The notes under the pieces: model-generated
Told to the model about the DNA's origin: nothing
The model's database searches: none
What the model saw: the letters and a program-made list of their open reading frames with translations, nothing else
Assembly: GCA_937952135.1 (NCBI GenBank)
Contig: CALFYL010000126.1
Location: 72,268-136,267 of the forward strand
Direction of reading: 5' to 3'
Source: an uncultured Planctomycetia bacterium
GTDB taxonomy: Bacteria; Planctomycetota; UBA1135; GCA-002686595
DNA: 64,000 nt
Translations under genes and position numbers: made by a program
Part shown: positions 37,533-46,459 of the stretch, one piece after another
How the letters are laid out: each line of letters opens with the position of its first letter
Numbering within the stretch: position 1 is the first letter of the stretch

Positions 37533-38384
37533 TCACTGTCCTGCACCGCCGCGCGCCTCGACGCGCCTGGCGAAGTCGCGGATCGTGTCGGGCGCGAAAC
37601 CGGCGAAGTGGTTGTTCGCGTACACGTAGACCCGTTGCGCGCGCGCGAGCAGTCCGTGGACGAGTTCGGCCCAGCGCTCGAGCGTCGCGCTCTGGTCGAG
37701 CACGATGTGGTTCAGAGTGTCCGTGAGCGAATCGATGCGCTTGCGATCGCCGATCAAGCGCGCATACGTGAAATCCGTGGTCATCAGGTCGAAGCGCGCC
37801 GCGAGTTCGGCGGGGTGCGGCATGTACGGCAGCTCCACCATGACGAAGGCGACCCTGTGGCGCCGCAGGATCGCGAGCAGCGGCTCGCCGATCCAAGCCT
37901 TGTTGCGCACCTCGACGCCGTAGCGAAAGTTCGCCGGCAAACGCGCGAGGAACGCGTCGAGTCGCTCGAGGAAGGGCTCGGCGGACGTGAACGCCTGACG
38001 GTTGAAGTATGGAAACTGAAGCACGAGCGGACCGCACTTGGGGCCGAGGAGCTCCATCGCGCCGAGGAACTGCTCGCAATCGGCCTGCACGTGCTCCCAC
38101 GCGAGCACACGCTCGCCATCGGGTGTCGCCGCCTCGCCGCCGTGGACGATGCTGCGCGGGAACTTCGCCGACAGCACGAAGTTCGCGGGCGTCTTCTCGT
38201 CCCAGCCGCGCACGAGCGAGCGGTCCGGCACGCGGTAGTACGTGACGTCGGCTTCGACCGTGTCGAACTGCGTCGCGTAATGCCGCAGTTGATCGCGCGG
38301 GGCGAGGCCCGGCGGATAGAAGACGCCGGCCCAGGCCTTCTCCGACCAGCTCGACGCGCCGTAGCGAAGCTCACCGATCGTCAT
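37533..38384 (-). CDS. DUF72 family protein (YecE-like TIM barrel)
   Basis: 283 residues. The opening LRYGASSWSEKAWAGVFYP, the DTVEADVTYYRVPDRSLVRG segment, KTPANFVLSAKFPRSI and the late ANNHFAGFAPDTIRDF are conserved DUF72 features. The family is a TIM-barrel of unknown activity. The gene is 16 bp downstream of the third toroid gene, so it may be co-transcribed. A GGGAG ribosome site precedes the ATG. Confidence 0.88.
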   Translation of the reverse strand: MTIGELRYGASSWSEKAWAGVFYPPGLAPRDQLRHYATQFDTVEADVTYYRVPDRSLVRGWDEKTPANFVLSAKFPRSIVHGGEAATPDGERVLAWEHVQADCEQFLGAMELLGPKCGPLVLQFPYFNRQAFTSAEPFLERLDAFLARLPANFRYGVEVRNKAWIGEPLLAILRRHRVAFVMVELPYMPHPAELAARFDLMTTDFTYARLIGDRKRIDSLTDTLNHIVLDQSATLERWAELVHGLLARAQRVYVYANNHFAGFAPDTIRDFARRVEARGGAGQ

Positions 38385-38400
38385 GGCGCCGCGGGCTCCC

Positions 38401-39993
38401 TCAGCGCTTGCCCTTGGCGACGACGCCCGCGTGCAACTTCAGCGGGCTCGCGAGGCGCTCGCCGTCGACGCCGGTGACCCGCAGCCCGAAAGCCGCGGCG
38501 CCGAGGGCGTCTTCGACAAGGCACACGAGCGTGTGCGACCCGGGCGCGAGCTCGACTTGCACCTCCACCGAAGCGTCGATCGCGGCTTGCACGCGGCGGC
38601 CGGAGGTCACGCGCGCGCCGTCGAGGTAGATGTCCCAGCCGTCCTCGAGGTCGAACCAGAGCCTCGCGGCGAGCGGCTCCGCGCCCTCCCAATCGAGCTG
38701 CAGCGAGACGGCAAACACACCGCGGTCGCACGGCGCGCCGAGCAAGTCGTCGAAGTTGGTCCAACCGTTCGCCGTGAGCGGAAGGCGCCGCCAGGCCTTG
38801 CGCGCGAGCTTGTCGCCTTCCTTCGGGCGAACGCGCGCGAGGTCGAAAGGCGGCTCGACGAGAAGCGCGCCGAACTCCGCCGCGGTCCAGGGCCCCGCCG
38901 CGAGCGCCTCCGTGGCTCGCAGCGCATCCGGCGCCGGCCGCACCGCTGCGGGCCTGCGCAACTCGTCGAGCACGTCGTCGGGCGGCGCACCGCCGGTCGA
39001 AACCGTCGCGCGGCGAAGGAAGAGCAGCGCGAAGCACGTGTCTTCCGTCTTGCCCCACGAGCCGTCGTTCTCTTGCGCGTCCACAAGCCAGCGCGCGCCC
39101 TCGGTGTACCAGTCGTGCGTTCCGATCCGCTCCTGACCCGAAAGCCCGCCGTAGCGCTCGATCGCCCACAGGTACGGGTACTGGAACGTCGGCGTCCACG
39201 CGTCGCGGCCCCACGCGTTGCGCGCGACGTCGAAGCGCTCGGTGAGCCAGGCGAGCGCGCGCTTGCGATCGCCGTCGTGCTTGCGGAGCAGCGCTTCGCA
39301 CGCGGAGCGGCCCTTCGAGAGTTCGTCGAGCACCGCGAGCCCGCCGAGCGACGCCGCCGTGACGCTGGCCGTCGGCGGCTTGCCTTCGTCGTATTGGAAC
39401 CCGCCCGAATCGCGCTCCTGCCAACGCCCGAGCGCCTTGATCGCCGCGAGCGTGGTGTCCTGTGGAACCTCGAGCCCGAGCCGCTGCGCCGCGCGCAGCC
39501 CCAGCAGCGCGAACTGCGTGTTGGACAAGTCCGCCGCACCCGTCGGATACGCCCACACGCCGCCTTGTTGCGTCGCGACGAGCGCTTCGAGGCTCGTGCG
39601 GCCGTGCTCGCGCCACGCCTCGGGTTGCGCGAAGGCGTCGAACAGCATCAGGCGAACGCTGTGCGCGTAGGTGCTCTTGAACTCCGTCGAGAGCACGGCC
39701 TTCAGCGCGCGTTGCACCGAGTCGTCGGTGCGCCGCACGCCCGACTTCAGAAGCGTGAGCGCGCACAGCGCCGTCATGCCGCCGGGATGCGCATCCTCCG
39801 CTTCGGGCCAGCGGCCGTCGGCCGCCTGTCGCCGGCGGAGCAACGCCACTCCGCGCGCGATGGCCGCGTTGACGCGCTCGGTCAAAGGCGCTTCGCCTTG
39901 CTCCGCTTGCTCCACGTCGAGCGGCGGCTGCACCGACGACGCCAACGGCGCCGCCGCGAGGGCGAGGCATGCGGGGATCATCGTCGCCAGCAT
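38401..39993 (-). CDS. Third toroid (prenyltransferase-repeat) protein with C-terminal beta domain
   Basis: 530 residues from ATG 39993, with AGGA 10 nt upstream. A signal peptide covers about 1-20. The toroid part (about 45-340) has RRRQAADGRWPEAEDAH and DAQENDGSWGKTEDTCF units. Residues about 405-525 form a galactose-binding-like beta domain (LQLDWEGAEPLAARLWFDLE, GWDIYLDGARV). No cyclase DxDD motif is seen. It lies 43 bp after the HEAT/GATase-like gene on the same strand. Confidence 0.82.
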   Translation of the reverse strand: MLATMIPACLALAAAPLASSVQPPLDVEQAEQGEAPLTERVNAAIARGVALLRRRQAADGRWPEAEDAHPGGMTALCALTLLKSGVRRTDDSVQRALKAVLSTEFKSTYAHSVRLMLFDAFAQPEAWREHGRTSLEALVATQQGGVWAYPTGAADLSNTQFALLGLRAAQRLGLEVPQDTTLAAIKALGRWQERDSGGFQYDEGKPPTASVTAASLGGLAVLDELSKGRSACEALLRKHDGDRKRALAWLTERFDVARNAWGRDAWTPTFQYPYLWAIERYGGLSGQERIGTHDWYTEGARWLVDAQENDGSWGKTEDTCFALLFLRRATVSTGGAPPDDVLDELRRPAAVRPAPDALRATEALAAGPWTAAEFGALLVEPPFDLARVRPKEGDKLARKAWRRLPLTANGWTNFDDLLGAPCDRGVFAVSLQLDWEGAEPLAARLWFDLEDGWDIYLDGARVTSGRRVQAAIDASVEVQVELAPGSHTLVCLVEDALGAAAFGLRVTGVDGERLASPLKLHAGVVAKGKR

Positions 39994-40036
39994 CGAGAAG
40001 GTCCTGCCGTTCGCTTCGTCCGGGGCTCGCGCGGAC

Positions 40037-42415
40037 TCAGGGTTCTTCGAGGCGCTTGCTGCGCACGATGTTGGTCACCAGCTTGAGCGCGGTGCGGTCG
40101 TAGATGCGCTCCGCGGCCTTCGAGTTGCTGCTCCACCACTTCTCTCCGAGCGTCGAGCGCAACTCGGCATAGCTGAGCCCCATGTGGTCGATCGCGTAGG
40201 CCTGGCGCTCGTCGACTTCCTTGATCCAAGTGGCGTTCGTGAGCCCCTGGTTGTCGAAGTGGTTGACCGAGTCGAGGATCAAGCCGTGGCCCGCGCGAAA
40301 CCACACCGCGAGGTTCCCGATGCCCCAGCGTGTCGCGCACTGCGGACTGTCGACGAGCACTTCGCAGCGTTCTCGGTCGAGCACCTCGATCAAGTGTGCG
40401 CCCTCGAGGTTGTACTGCGGCTGCACGCCGCCTTCGAACACGCCTTCGAGGTACTCGCTGCCGCTCGCGCACGGTTCGGCCTCCACCGTGTCGAGCACCT
40501 CGCCGCTCGTGGCGTACTTGCGCACGACACCGGGATAGACCTTCTCGATCGTCTCGTGCAGCGACCAGCACGAGCCGAACAAGTAGCCGCCGGTTCGCAC
40601 GAACCACGCGATGCGCTCGAGGTCCTCGGGCTCGACTTCCCCGGTGCAGTTCGACACGTACACCGCATGCGGGTGCAGTCCGTCCTGGCGATGGCGCGCG
40701 GCCGCGGTCATGCGGTACGCGATCGCCGCCGCGCCGGCGCCGCCGCTATCGGCGGACTTGGCCTGGTTGCGATCGGTCGCGCCGACCATGTCGAGCACCT
40801 TCTGGATGTGGTCGCCGCGGCTGTCGAGCACAACCACGTCGAGGTCGCGGAACACCTCCGCGATCGACTGCGAGTACCCGTACTTCTCGCGGCGCTCCTT
40901 GGCTTCCTGCGGCGTCCACATGCGCAGGCGGGCTTCGTTCTCGCGCCACCACGCCTGCCACGGCTCGGCGGCCATCGGCAAGTCCTGGCGCGAGAGCGCG
41001 CGCAAGTAGCTCCAGGACGAGCGCGCGATCGCGGGTTCCGGGTCGCCGAGCGCCGCGATGATGGGCGCGATGGCTTCCTTCTTCGTGACGTGGCACAGGC
41101 CGACGATCGCCGCGCCACGCAGGCGCCAATCCGCGTCCTTCGAGAGCCGGACCAGCGGCGCGAGCGCGCCTTCTTGAAGCGTCTTGCCGAGCGAAACGAG
41201 CGCGCAGACCGCGACGGCCCAATCCCTGTCCGCGGTCGCCGCTTCGAGCGCCGCGAGGGCCTCGGGCGAGGTGGCTTTCGCCAACGCGACCGCCGCTTCT
41301 TCGCGGACCAACGCGCTCGGATCCTCCTTGAGCTTCGCGATCGCCAGCGCGAGCACTTCCGCGTCGCCGACGCCGAGGCTCGTCACCGCGGAGCGCAGCG
41401 CCACGAGCCGAACGCGGTCGTCCGTGTCCTTCGCCGCGAGCGCGAGGGCGCGTTTCGAAAGGCTCTCGATCTTCAGTGCGCAACCCGCGTGCAGCGCCGC
41501 GGCTCGCACGTCGGCTTTCGCGTGCTCCGCGCCGCGCTCCAACGTCGCCGTCGCGATCTCGCGAGCCGGAGTCGTGGCGAGCGAGTGCGCAACGCGCATG
41601 GCGCGCGCCGCGACCGCCGCCTCGGCGCTTCCGGCGAGCGCCTCGAGCAAGGGCCTCACGGCGTCGGCGCCGACGGTCGCCGCAACCGCCGTCGAAGCGG
41701 CGATCAAGCGTCGCTCGAGCACGTCGTCGAGCTTCGGCCGCTCGAGCGCCTTCTGCAGCGCGGGCACGGCATCCTCCGTCGCGCGTCGGCCGATCGCCGT
41801 GAGCGCGGCCGACGCGAGGCGCACGTCGTCGCCCGCGAGGTAGTCCTCGAGCGCCGCGATTCGCTCCGCCGCCGCGAGCGCGTTGATTCCGGCCGCCGCC
41901 GCGACGCGCTCGTCCGCCTCCTTCGCCTTCTGCGACTTGCGCAGGTTCTTGGTCAGCGTCTCGTCGCCTTGGACCTCCGGACTCGCAGCGACGTAGGCCA
42001 GCGCCTCCCAGGCGCGCAGCGCGTTCTTGCCCGCGGTTTGTTTGCCGAGCTCGCCCGCGGCTTTCAGCGGATCGAGGCGCGTGAGCGCTTGCGCCGCGGC
42101 GCGTCGCGCGCGCGCCGTCGGTCCGTCGAGCGCCGTCTTCACCAGCGCGGCCGACGCGCTCTTCGCGCGCAACTCCCCGAGCGCCGTCGCCGAGGCTTCG
42201 ACCACCTCCCAGTCCTTGTCGGACAGCGCGGACACGAGCGGCTTCTCCGCGCGCTCGACTCCCAGCGCCTTGAGCCCGGCCACCGCCGCGACACGCTGCT
42301 CCGCGTCCTTCGACTTGATGTCCTTCTCCGGATCGCCCTGCGCCGCCGCCGCGCACGACAGCGCCAGCCACACGCCCGCACCTAGCGCCGCACGCCGAGC
42401 CGCTCGTCTCATCAT
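40037..42415 (-). CDS. Exported HEAT-repeat protein with GATase-like C-terminal domain
   Basis: 792 residues from ATG 42415 (MMRRAARR). A signal peptide follows (VWLALSCAAAAQG). HEAT repeats occupy about 28-470 (DAEQRVAAVAGLKALG; DWRLRGAAIVGLC). The C-terminal part (about 515-780) resembles the DUF4159/class I amidotransferase-like fold (GEVEPEDLERIAWFVRTGG, LFGSCWSLHETIEKVYPG). No catalytic triad is evident. It precedes the third toroid gene by 43 bp. The same pairing of GATase-like and toroid domains occurs in the plus-strand block, so it may be a satellite of that system. Confidence 0.78.
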   Translation of the reverse strand: MMRRAARRAALGAGVWLALSCAAAAQGDPEKDIKSKDAEQRVAAVAGLKALGVERAEKPLVSALSDKDWEVVEASATALGELRAKSASAALVKTALDGPTARARRAAAQALTRLDPLKAAGELGKQTAGKNALRAWEALAYVAASPEVQGDETLTKNLRKSQKAKEADERVAAAAGINALAAAERIAALEDYLAGDDVRLASAALTAIGRRATEDAVPALQKALERPKLDDVLERRLIAASTAVAATVGADAVRPLLEALAGSAEAAVAARAMRVAHSLATTPAREIATATLERGAEHAKADVRAAALHAGCALKIESLSKRALALAAKDTDDRVRLVALRSAVTSLGVGDAEVLALAIAKLKEDPSALVREEAAVALAKATSPEALAALEAATADRDWAVAVCALVSLGKTLQEGALAPLVRLSKDADWRLRGAAIVGLCHVTKKEAIAPIIAALGDPEPAIARSSWSYLRALSRQDLPMAAEPWQAWWRENEARLRMWTPQEAKERREKYGYSQSIAEVFRDLDVVVLDSRGDHIQKVLDMVGATDRNQAKSADSGGAGAAAIAYRMTAAARHRQDGLHPHAVYVSNCTGEVEPEDLERIAWFVRTGGYLFGSCWSLHETIEKVYPGVVRKYATSGEVLDTVEAEPCASGSEYLEGVFEGGVQPQYNLEGAHLIEVLDRERCEVLVDSPQCATRWGIGNLAVWFRAGHGLILDSVNHFDNQGLTNATWIKEVDERQAYAIDHMGLSYAELRSTLGEKWWSSNSKAAERIYDRTALKLVTNIVRSKRLEEP

Positions 42416-42502
42416 CGCTTGCCTCGTCTCAACGCAACCTCGTGCCGCCTCGGCATCGCTCGGACCCGTTGTCCGACCCCTCGTTCGACCCACGTGCGCG
42501 GC

Positions 42503-42510
42503 ACTGTAGC
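42503..42510 (-). promoter_or_regulatory. Possible -10 element upstream of the HEAT/GATase-like gene
   Basis: On the minus strand GCTACAGT lies 88 bp before the start at 42415, just after the stop of the DUF3187 gene. It fits the GCTAYNNT pattern seen at several other starts. No convincing -35 is seen. Confidence 0.28.
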
Positions 42511-42530
42511 AACGCGCGAGCGCGCGGTGG

Positions 42531-43709
42531 TCAGCGCCCCCAGGTCCAACCTGCGTGCACGGCGAAGTCGGGTCCGCTGTCGGCGAGCAAGTCCTCGTGG
42601 AACGACAGCCAGAAGCGCGACGAGGCGCCGATGTCGCGCACGAAGCCGACGCCCAGGTCGAGGATCGGCCGGTCGATCTCCGACAGATCGATCTCGCGCA
42701 CGAGCGGCGACCCGAGGTCGAGCTGCGCGACCCACGAGAAGCGATCGTCCCAGCGCCATTCGAGGCCGTAGAACAGCGCGTAACGGTCGGGCAGCTCCAC
42801 GTCGGCGCGCTCGAAGCTGTCGGCGGCCTGGGCGCGTCCGTAGCTCGCGCCCGCGAAGTGGCTCAGCACGCCCTCGCTGTACTCGCCATTCCAACCCACG
42901 ATCCAATCGAGGCCCCCGCTCCCGGCGCCGGCGCTCTCGTCGCCGGTGGGCAAGTCGAGACCGACGCGCCACGCGTTCGCCCACTCGCGCGGCGCGACCG
43001 CCGCTTCGCCCCACGTCACGACGAGCATCGTGTCGGAGACGTGAGGACGGTCCTCCTCCAAGCGGTAGACCGACGCCCCGTTGGCGTCGATCGAGGCCGC
43101 GAAACGGTCGCGCGGTGCGCTGTCACGGCCCTGATTCGGCGCGCCGATCAGGCTGTGGAAGCCTTCGATGAAGCTGTCGAGAAAGCCGCCCGAACCGTAG
43201 ACCCCGCCGACTTCCACCTCGAGGTCGAAGTTCGGAGCGAAGCCGTAGCGCAGGCGCCCGGTCGCGCGCAGGAGCTCGTTGTCGAAGTCGACGGAGTCGC
43301 CATTGCGCTGGGAGCGTTCGAAAATGCTCGAGTAGGTGATGTCGGCCCCGAAGCCCACGGTTCCGTGCGTCTGAACGCGCGCGCTGCGCGGAGAGAGCGT
43401 CGGCAGCGTCAGCGCCAGCGGATGTTGGATGCGCGTCGGAAGCGGACCGCGCACGATGGGCGCCGGCGAGCTCTGGGGCCGAAAACTCGAGCAGCTCGAC
43501 GCGAGAAGGGCGAGGGCGAGACAGCCACCGCTGCGGCCGACGGGCCAGCCAACGGGCCAGCTATCGGGCCAGCGACGACGCGCCGGAGCGGCGCTGGAAA
43601 CCGTCGATGGCTGGGTCCACGCGTCGGCGGGGCGCCCTGCGCCCGGGGGCGCGCTCGCTGCTTCGGACCTCAAGCGGGAGGAAGCTATCGAGCCTCCGAC
43701 GAGTTGCAA
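42531..43709 (-). CDS. DUF3187 family outer-membrane protein
   Basis: 392 residues from TTG 43709; the start is uncertain because no ATG or GTG lies near. A lipobox-like segment LALALLASSC suggests lipid attachment at about C73. The remainder is a beta-barrel-like series (VGFGADITYSSIFERSQRNG, DLEVEVGGVYGSGGF, WVAQLDLGSPLVREID) with aromatic-rich strands and the final GWTWGR. DUF3187 proteins are predicted outer-membrane beta proteins of unknown function. The stretch of WPVG units lies upstream of the lipobox. Confidence 0.78.
   Translation of the reverse strand: MQLVGGSIASSRLRSEAASAPPGAGRPADAWTQPSTVSSAAPARRRWPDSWPVGWPVGRSGGCLALALLASSCSSFRPQSSPAPIVRGPLPTRIQHPLALTLPTLSPRSARVQTHGTVGFGADITYSSIFERSQRNGDSVDFDNELLRATGRLRYGFAPNFDLEVEVGGVYGSGGFLDSFIEGFHSLIGAPNQGRDSAPRDRFAASIDANGASVYRLEEDRPHVSDTMLVVTWGEAAVAPREWANAWRVGLDLPTGDESAGAGSGGLDWIVGWNGEYSEGVLSHFAGASYGRAQAADSFERADVELPDRYALFYGLEWRWDDRFSWVAQLDLGSPLVREIDLSEIDRPILDLGVGFVRDIGASSRFWLSFHEDLLADSGPDFAVHAGWTWGR
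43541..43576 (-). repeat. 3 x 12-nt tandem repeat in the DUF3187 gene start
   Basis: Three 12-nt units beginning CGGGCCAGC encode WPVG-type units just upstream of the lipoprotein signal. The frame is preserved. Confidence 0.8.
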
Positions 43710-43777
43710 CCCTCGAGCGAGAGCGTCTCACGCTTCCCTTGCACGCGTCCGGCGCCGCGCGTGCGCTCGCCACCGGA

Positions 43778-44545
43778 TCAGGATCGCTCGCGGGGCGCGT
43801 CCGGGACCTTCCCGCGGAAGCGCTCGACGGCGCGCCGCACGGCGACTCCGTGCGCGTAGTGCAGCGGGCCGAGGACCCCGTAGAACATCCCCGAAAAAGC
43901 CGTCCAATCGGCGTCGATCGCGGAGATCGCGATCGAGGTCAAGCCCACGCCGACCGAGAGCAGGTGCGAGTGCATCGCGGACTTGGTGATCACGCGTTCG
44001 ACCGAGTCGAGTTGGAGCCGCGCACGCGCGCGCCAGGCGCAGGCGTACAGCGCGGCGAACAAGCCGAAGATCGCGGCGAAGCCGGCGCCGTAGATCCACA
44101 TCAGCCAGCGCACTTGCTCTCTCGACTCGAAGAGCTGAAGGCTGCGGCCGCTCTCGTCCTGAACGGTCCACCCGCGCTGGAGCACGAGGGCTTCGTACAG
44201 GAAACCCGCCAGGAACCGCAGCGGGTACACGTACAACAGGATCACGAACAGCAGCGCGAGGTTGAGCCACGTCGAGGTGAGATCCTCGAACCCAAAGCGG
44301 CGATGGAAGCGGAAGTGGGTCAGCCAGCACCACGCCAGGAAGGCGAAGCACACCGCGAAGACCGGCGCCTGAACGAAGGTTTCCGAGAGCTGCGCCCAGG
44401 TGCGCGGCGCATCGAGCGTCACGACGATCAACGTCAACGCGAGCGCGAAGACCGCGTCGGAGAGCGCCTCGATGCGCGACACCGCCGCGCCGCGCCAGCG
44501 GAAGTCGGCCTCGCCCTCGGGTCGAAACAGCGTCTGCGCGATCAC
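43778..44545 (-). CDS. TMEM175-like (DUF1211) membrane channel protein
   Basis: 255 residues from GTG 44545, overlapping the uvrC stop (GTGA). Six helices are likely, consistent with one bacterial TMEM175 unit. The RxxxFSD filter-region signature is R24-IEA-LSD, with leucine in place of phenylalanine. TMEM175 proteins are potassium channels acting as tetramers in bacteria. The coupling to uvrC is probably incidental. Confidence 0.8.
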   Translation of the reverse strand: MIAQTLFRPEGEADFRWRGAAVSRIEALSDAVFALALTLIVVTLDAPRTWAQLSETFVQAPVFAVCFAFLAWCWLTHFRFHRRFGFEDLTSTWLNLALLFVILLYVYPLRFLAGFLYEALVLQRGWTVQDESGRSLQLFESREQVRWLMWIYGAGFAAIFGLFAALYACAWRARARLQLDSVERVITKSAMHSHLLSVGVGLTSIAISAIDADWTAFSGMFYGVLGPLHYAHGVAVRRAVERFRGKVPDAPRERS

Positions 44546-46392
44546 GGCGAGGGTTTCTCCAGGTGCTCCAGGATCCGCGCCGCGAGCTCCGCGCCGATGC
44601 CCGGAACGGCGGCAATTTGCTCGATGCTTGCCTCGCGCAGTCCCGCGACGCTGCCGAAGCGGCGCAGCAGATCCTTGCGCTTCTTGTCGCCGACTCCGGG
44701 GATGGAGTCGATCTGCGAGCGCAGCTTCCCGCGCTCCTTGCGATGGTACGTGATCGCGAAACGGTGAGCCTCGTCGCGGATCCGTTCGAGCATCAGGCGC
44801 GCCGGGCTGTGCCGCGCGAGCTCGATCGGCGCCTTCGCGCCCGGCAGGAACACGCGCTCCTCCACGGCGTCCTTCACCGCCGAACGCACCTTGCGCTCCG
44901 CGCGCGCCTTCGCGAGCGCGATCATCGGCGTATCCCAGGCCCCGGCTTCCTCGCGTGCTTCGAGCGCCTTCTCGAGTTGGGCGGCCCCGCCGTCGATCAC
45001 GATCAGGTCGGGGAGGTCGCCCTCCTCCACACCGCGCCGCAGACTGCGGGCGACGACCTCCTTCATCGACGCGAAGTCGTCTTGACCCTCGACGCCCTTC
45101 ACGCGGAAGCGCCGGTATCCCGCCTTGTCGGGCAGCCCTCCGCGGAAGCGCACGCGGCTCGCGACGACATTCGCGCCCTGGAAGTTCGAGATGTCGAAGC
45201 AGTCCATCACCTCGGGCGGACCGTCGAGGTCGGCGAGCTCGCCGATCGCTTCGAGCGCCGACTCCTCGAACGCCGCCTGCGCCGCGCGCTTGGAGAGCGC
45301 GACGCGCGCGTTCTCGTTCGCGAGGTCGAGCATGCGCTTGCGCTCGCCGGTCGAGGGCACGATGAACTTGACGTCGGCGCCGAAAACGTCGAGGAACAGC
45401 TCGAGCTCGCTCGGCTCGATCGCCAGCACGATCTCCGCGGGCCGCTCGCGCCTTCCACCCGCGTACAGCGCGGTGAGAACGTCGTGCCACAACTCTTCGT
45501 CGGGCAGCTCGGAGCGGAAGGTGTGCGAGCGGCTCTCGCTCAGGCGCCCGTCGCGGAACGCGAGCCGGTGCACGACCGCGTCGGCGCCGCGGCGCGCGAG
45601 TCCGAGCACGTCGCGCGCGACTCGATCGCCGGGCCGCACACCCTGGCGCTCGACGGTGCGCCGCAAGGCGGCCAGCCGATCCCTCCAGCTCGCCGCGCGC
45701 TCGTACTCCAACTCCTGCGCGGCGGTTCGCATGCGCTGCTCGAGTTCGCGCTCGAGTTCCGCCGTGTCGCCCGCGAGCACGTCCGCCGCGCGCTCGACGA
45801 GCTTCGCGTACTCCTCCTGCGACACGAGCCCGACGCACGGCGCCGCGCACAGGCCCATCTGGTGCTTGATGCAGGGCCGCGAGCGGTTCTTGAACACCGT
45901 GTCGGGGCAGTCGCGCAGCGGGACGATGCGGTGCAGGTCGCCGAGCGTCCGGCGGATCGAGCGCGCGCTGGCGAAAGGTCCGAAATAGCGCGCGCGCCCC
46001 TGCGATTCGCCCGCCTTGCGGTCGTTCTTCGGGCTGTGCGCGCGCACGAATTTGAAGCGCGGGTACTCCTCCGCATCGAGCCGCAGCATCAGGAACGACT
46101 TGTCGTCCTTGAGCCGGATGTTGTGCGGCGGCTTGTGGGTCTTGATGAGCGAGTCTTCGAGCAGCAGCGCTTCCTGCTCGGTGCGCGTCACGATCGTTTC
46201 GACGCTCGCCGCGACCTCCTCGAGGAAGCGGATCATCAGCCGCCCGTCGCCGCCCGGGCGGCGGTAGGAGCGCAGCCGGCTCTTCAGTTTGCGCGCCTTG
46301 CCGACGTAGAGCACCTCTCCCGCGTCATCGCGAAACAGGTACACGCCCGGCCTCTCCGGGACGTCGTCGATGGACCAGCGCGGTTCGCTCAC
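44542..46392 (-). CDS. uvrC: Excinuclease ABC subunit C
   Basis: 616 residues from GTG 46392 (MSEPRWSIDDVPERPGVYLF). A GIY-YIG nuclease domain is at about 12-95 (GVY 16-18, YVG 29-31). Four cysteines follow at about 160-185 (CPDTVF...PC...CAAPC), as in the iron-sulfur site reported for UvrC. The UVR helix pair is EQRMRTAAQELEYERAASWR. Then comes the RNase H-like endonuclease (DCFDISNFQGANVVASRV). The C-terminal helix-hairpin-helix is IPGVGDKKRKDLLRRFGSV. Makes the 3' and 5' incisions in nucleotide excision repair. Confidence 0.95.
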   Translation of the reverse strand: MSEPRWSIDDVPERPGVYLFRDDAGEVLYVGKARKLKSRLRSYRRPGGDGRLMIRFLEEVAASVETIVTRTEQEALLLEDSLIKTHKPPHNIRLKDDKSFLMLRLDAEEYPRFKFVRAHSPKNDRKAGESQGRARYFGPFASARSIRRTLGDLHRIVPLRDCPDTVFKNRSRPCIKHQMGLCAAPCVGLVSQEEYAKLVERAADVLAGDTAELERELEQRMRTAAQELEYERAASWRDRLAALRRTVERQGVRPGDRVARDVLGLARRGADAVVHRLAFRDGRLSESRSHTFRSELPDEELWHDVLTALYAGGRRERPAEIVLAIEPSELELFLDVFGADVKFIVPSTGERKRMLDLANENARVALSKRAAQAAFEESALEAIGELADLDGPPEVMDCFDISNFQGANVVASRVRFRGGLPDKAGYRRFRVKGVEGQDDFASMKEVVARSLRRGVEEGDLPDLIVIDGGAAQLEKALEAREEAGAWDTPMIALAKARAERKVRSAVKDAVEERVFLPGAKAPIELARHSPARLMLERIRDEAHRFAITYHRKERGKLRSQIDSIPGVGDKKRKDLLRRFGSVAGLREASIEQIAAVPGIGAELAARILEHLEKPSP

Positions 46393-46459
46393 GTCGTTCG
46401 TTCGGCTCCTCGGCGCGCGCGCCCCGTCGAGCGCGGGCCGGTTCGAGCGCGGGCCGGGT

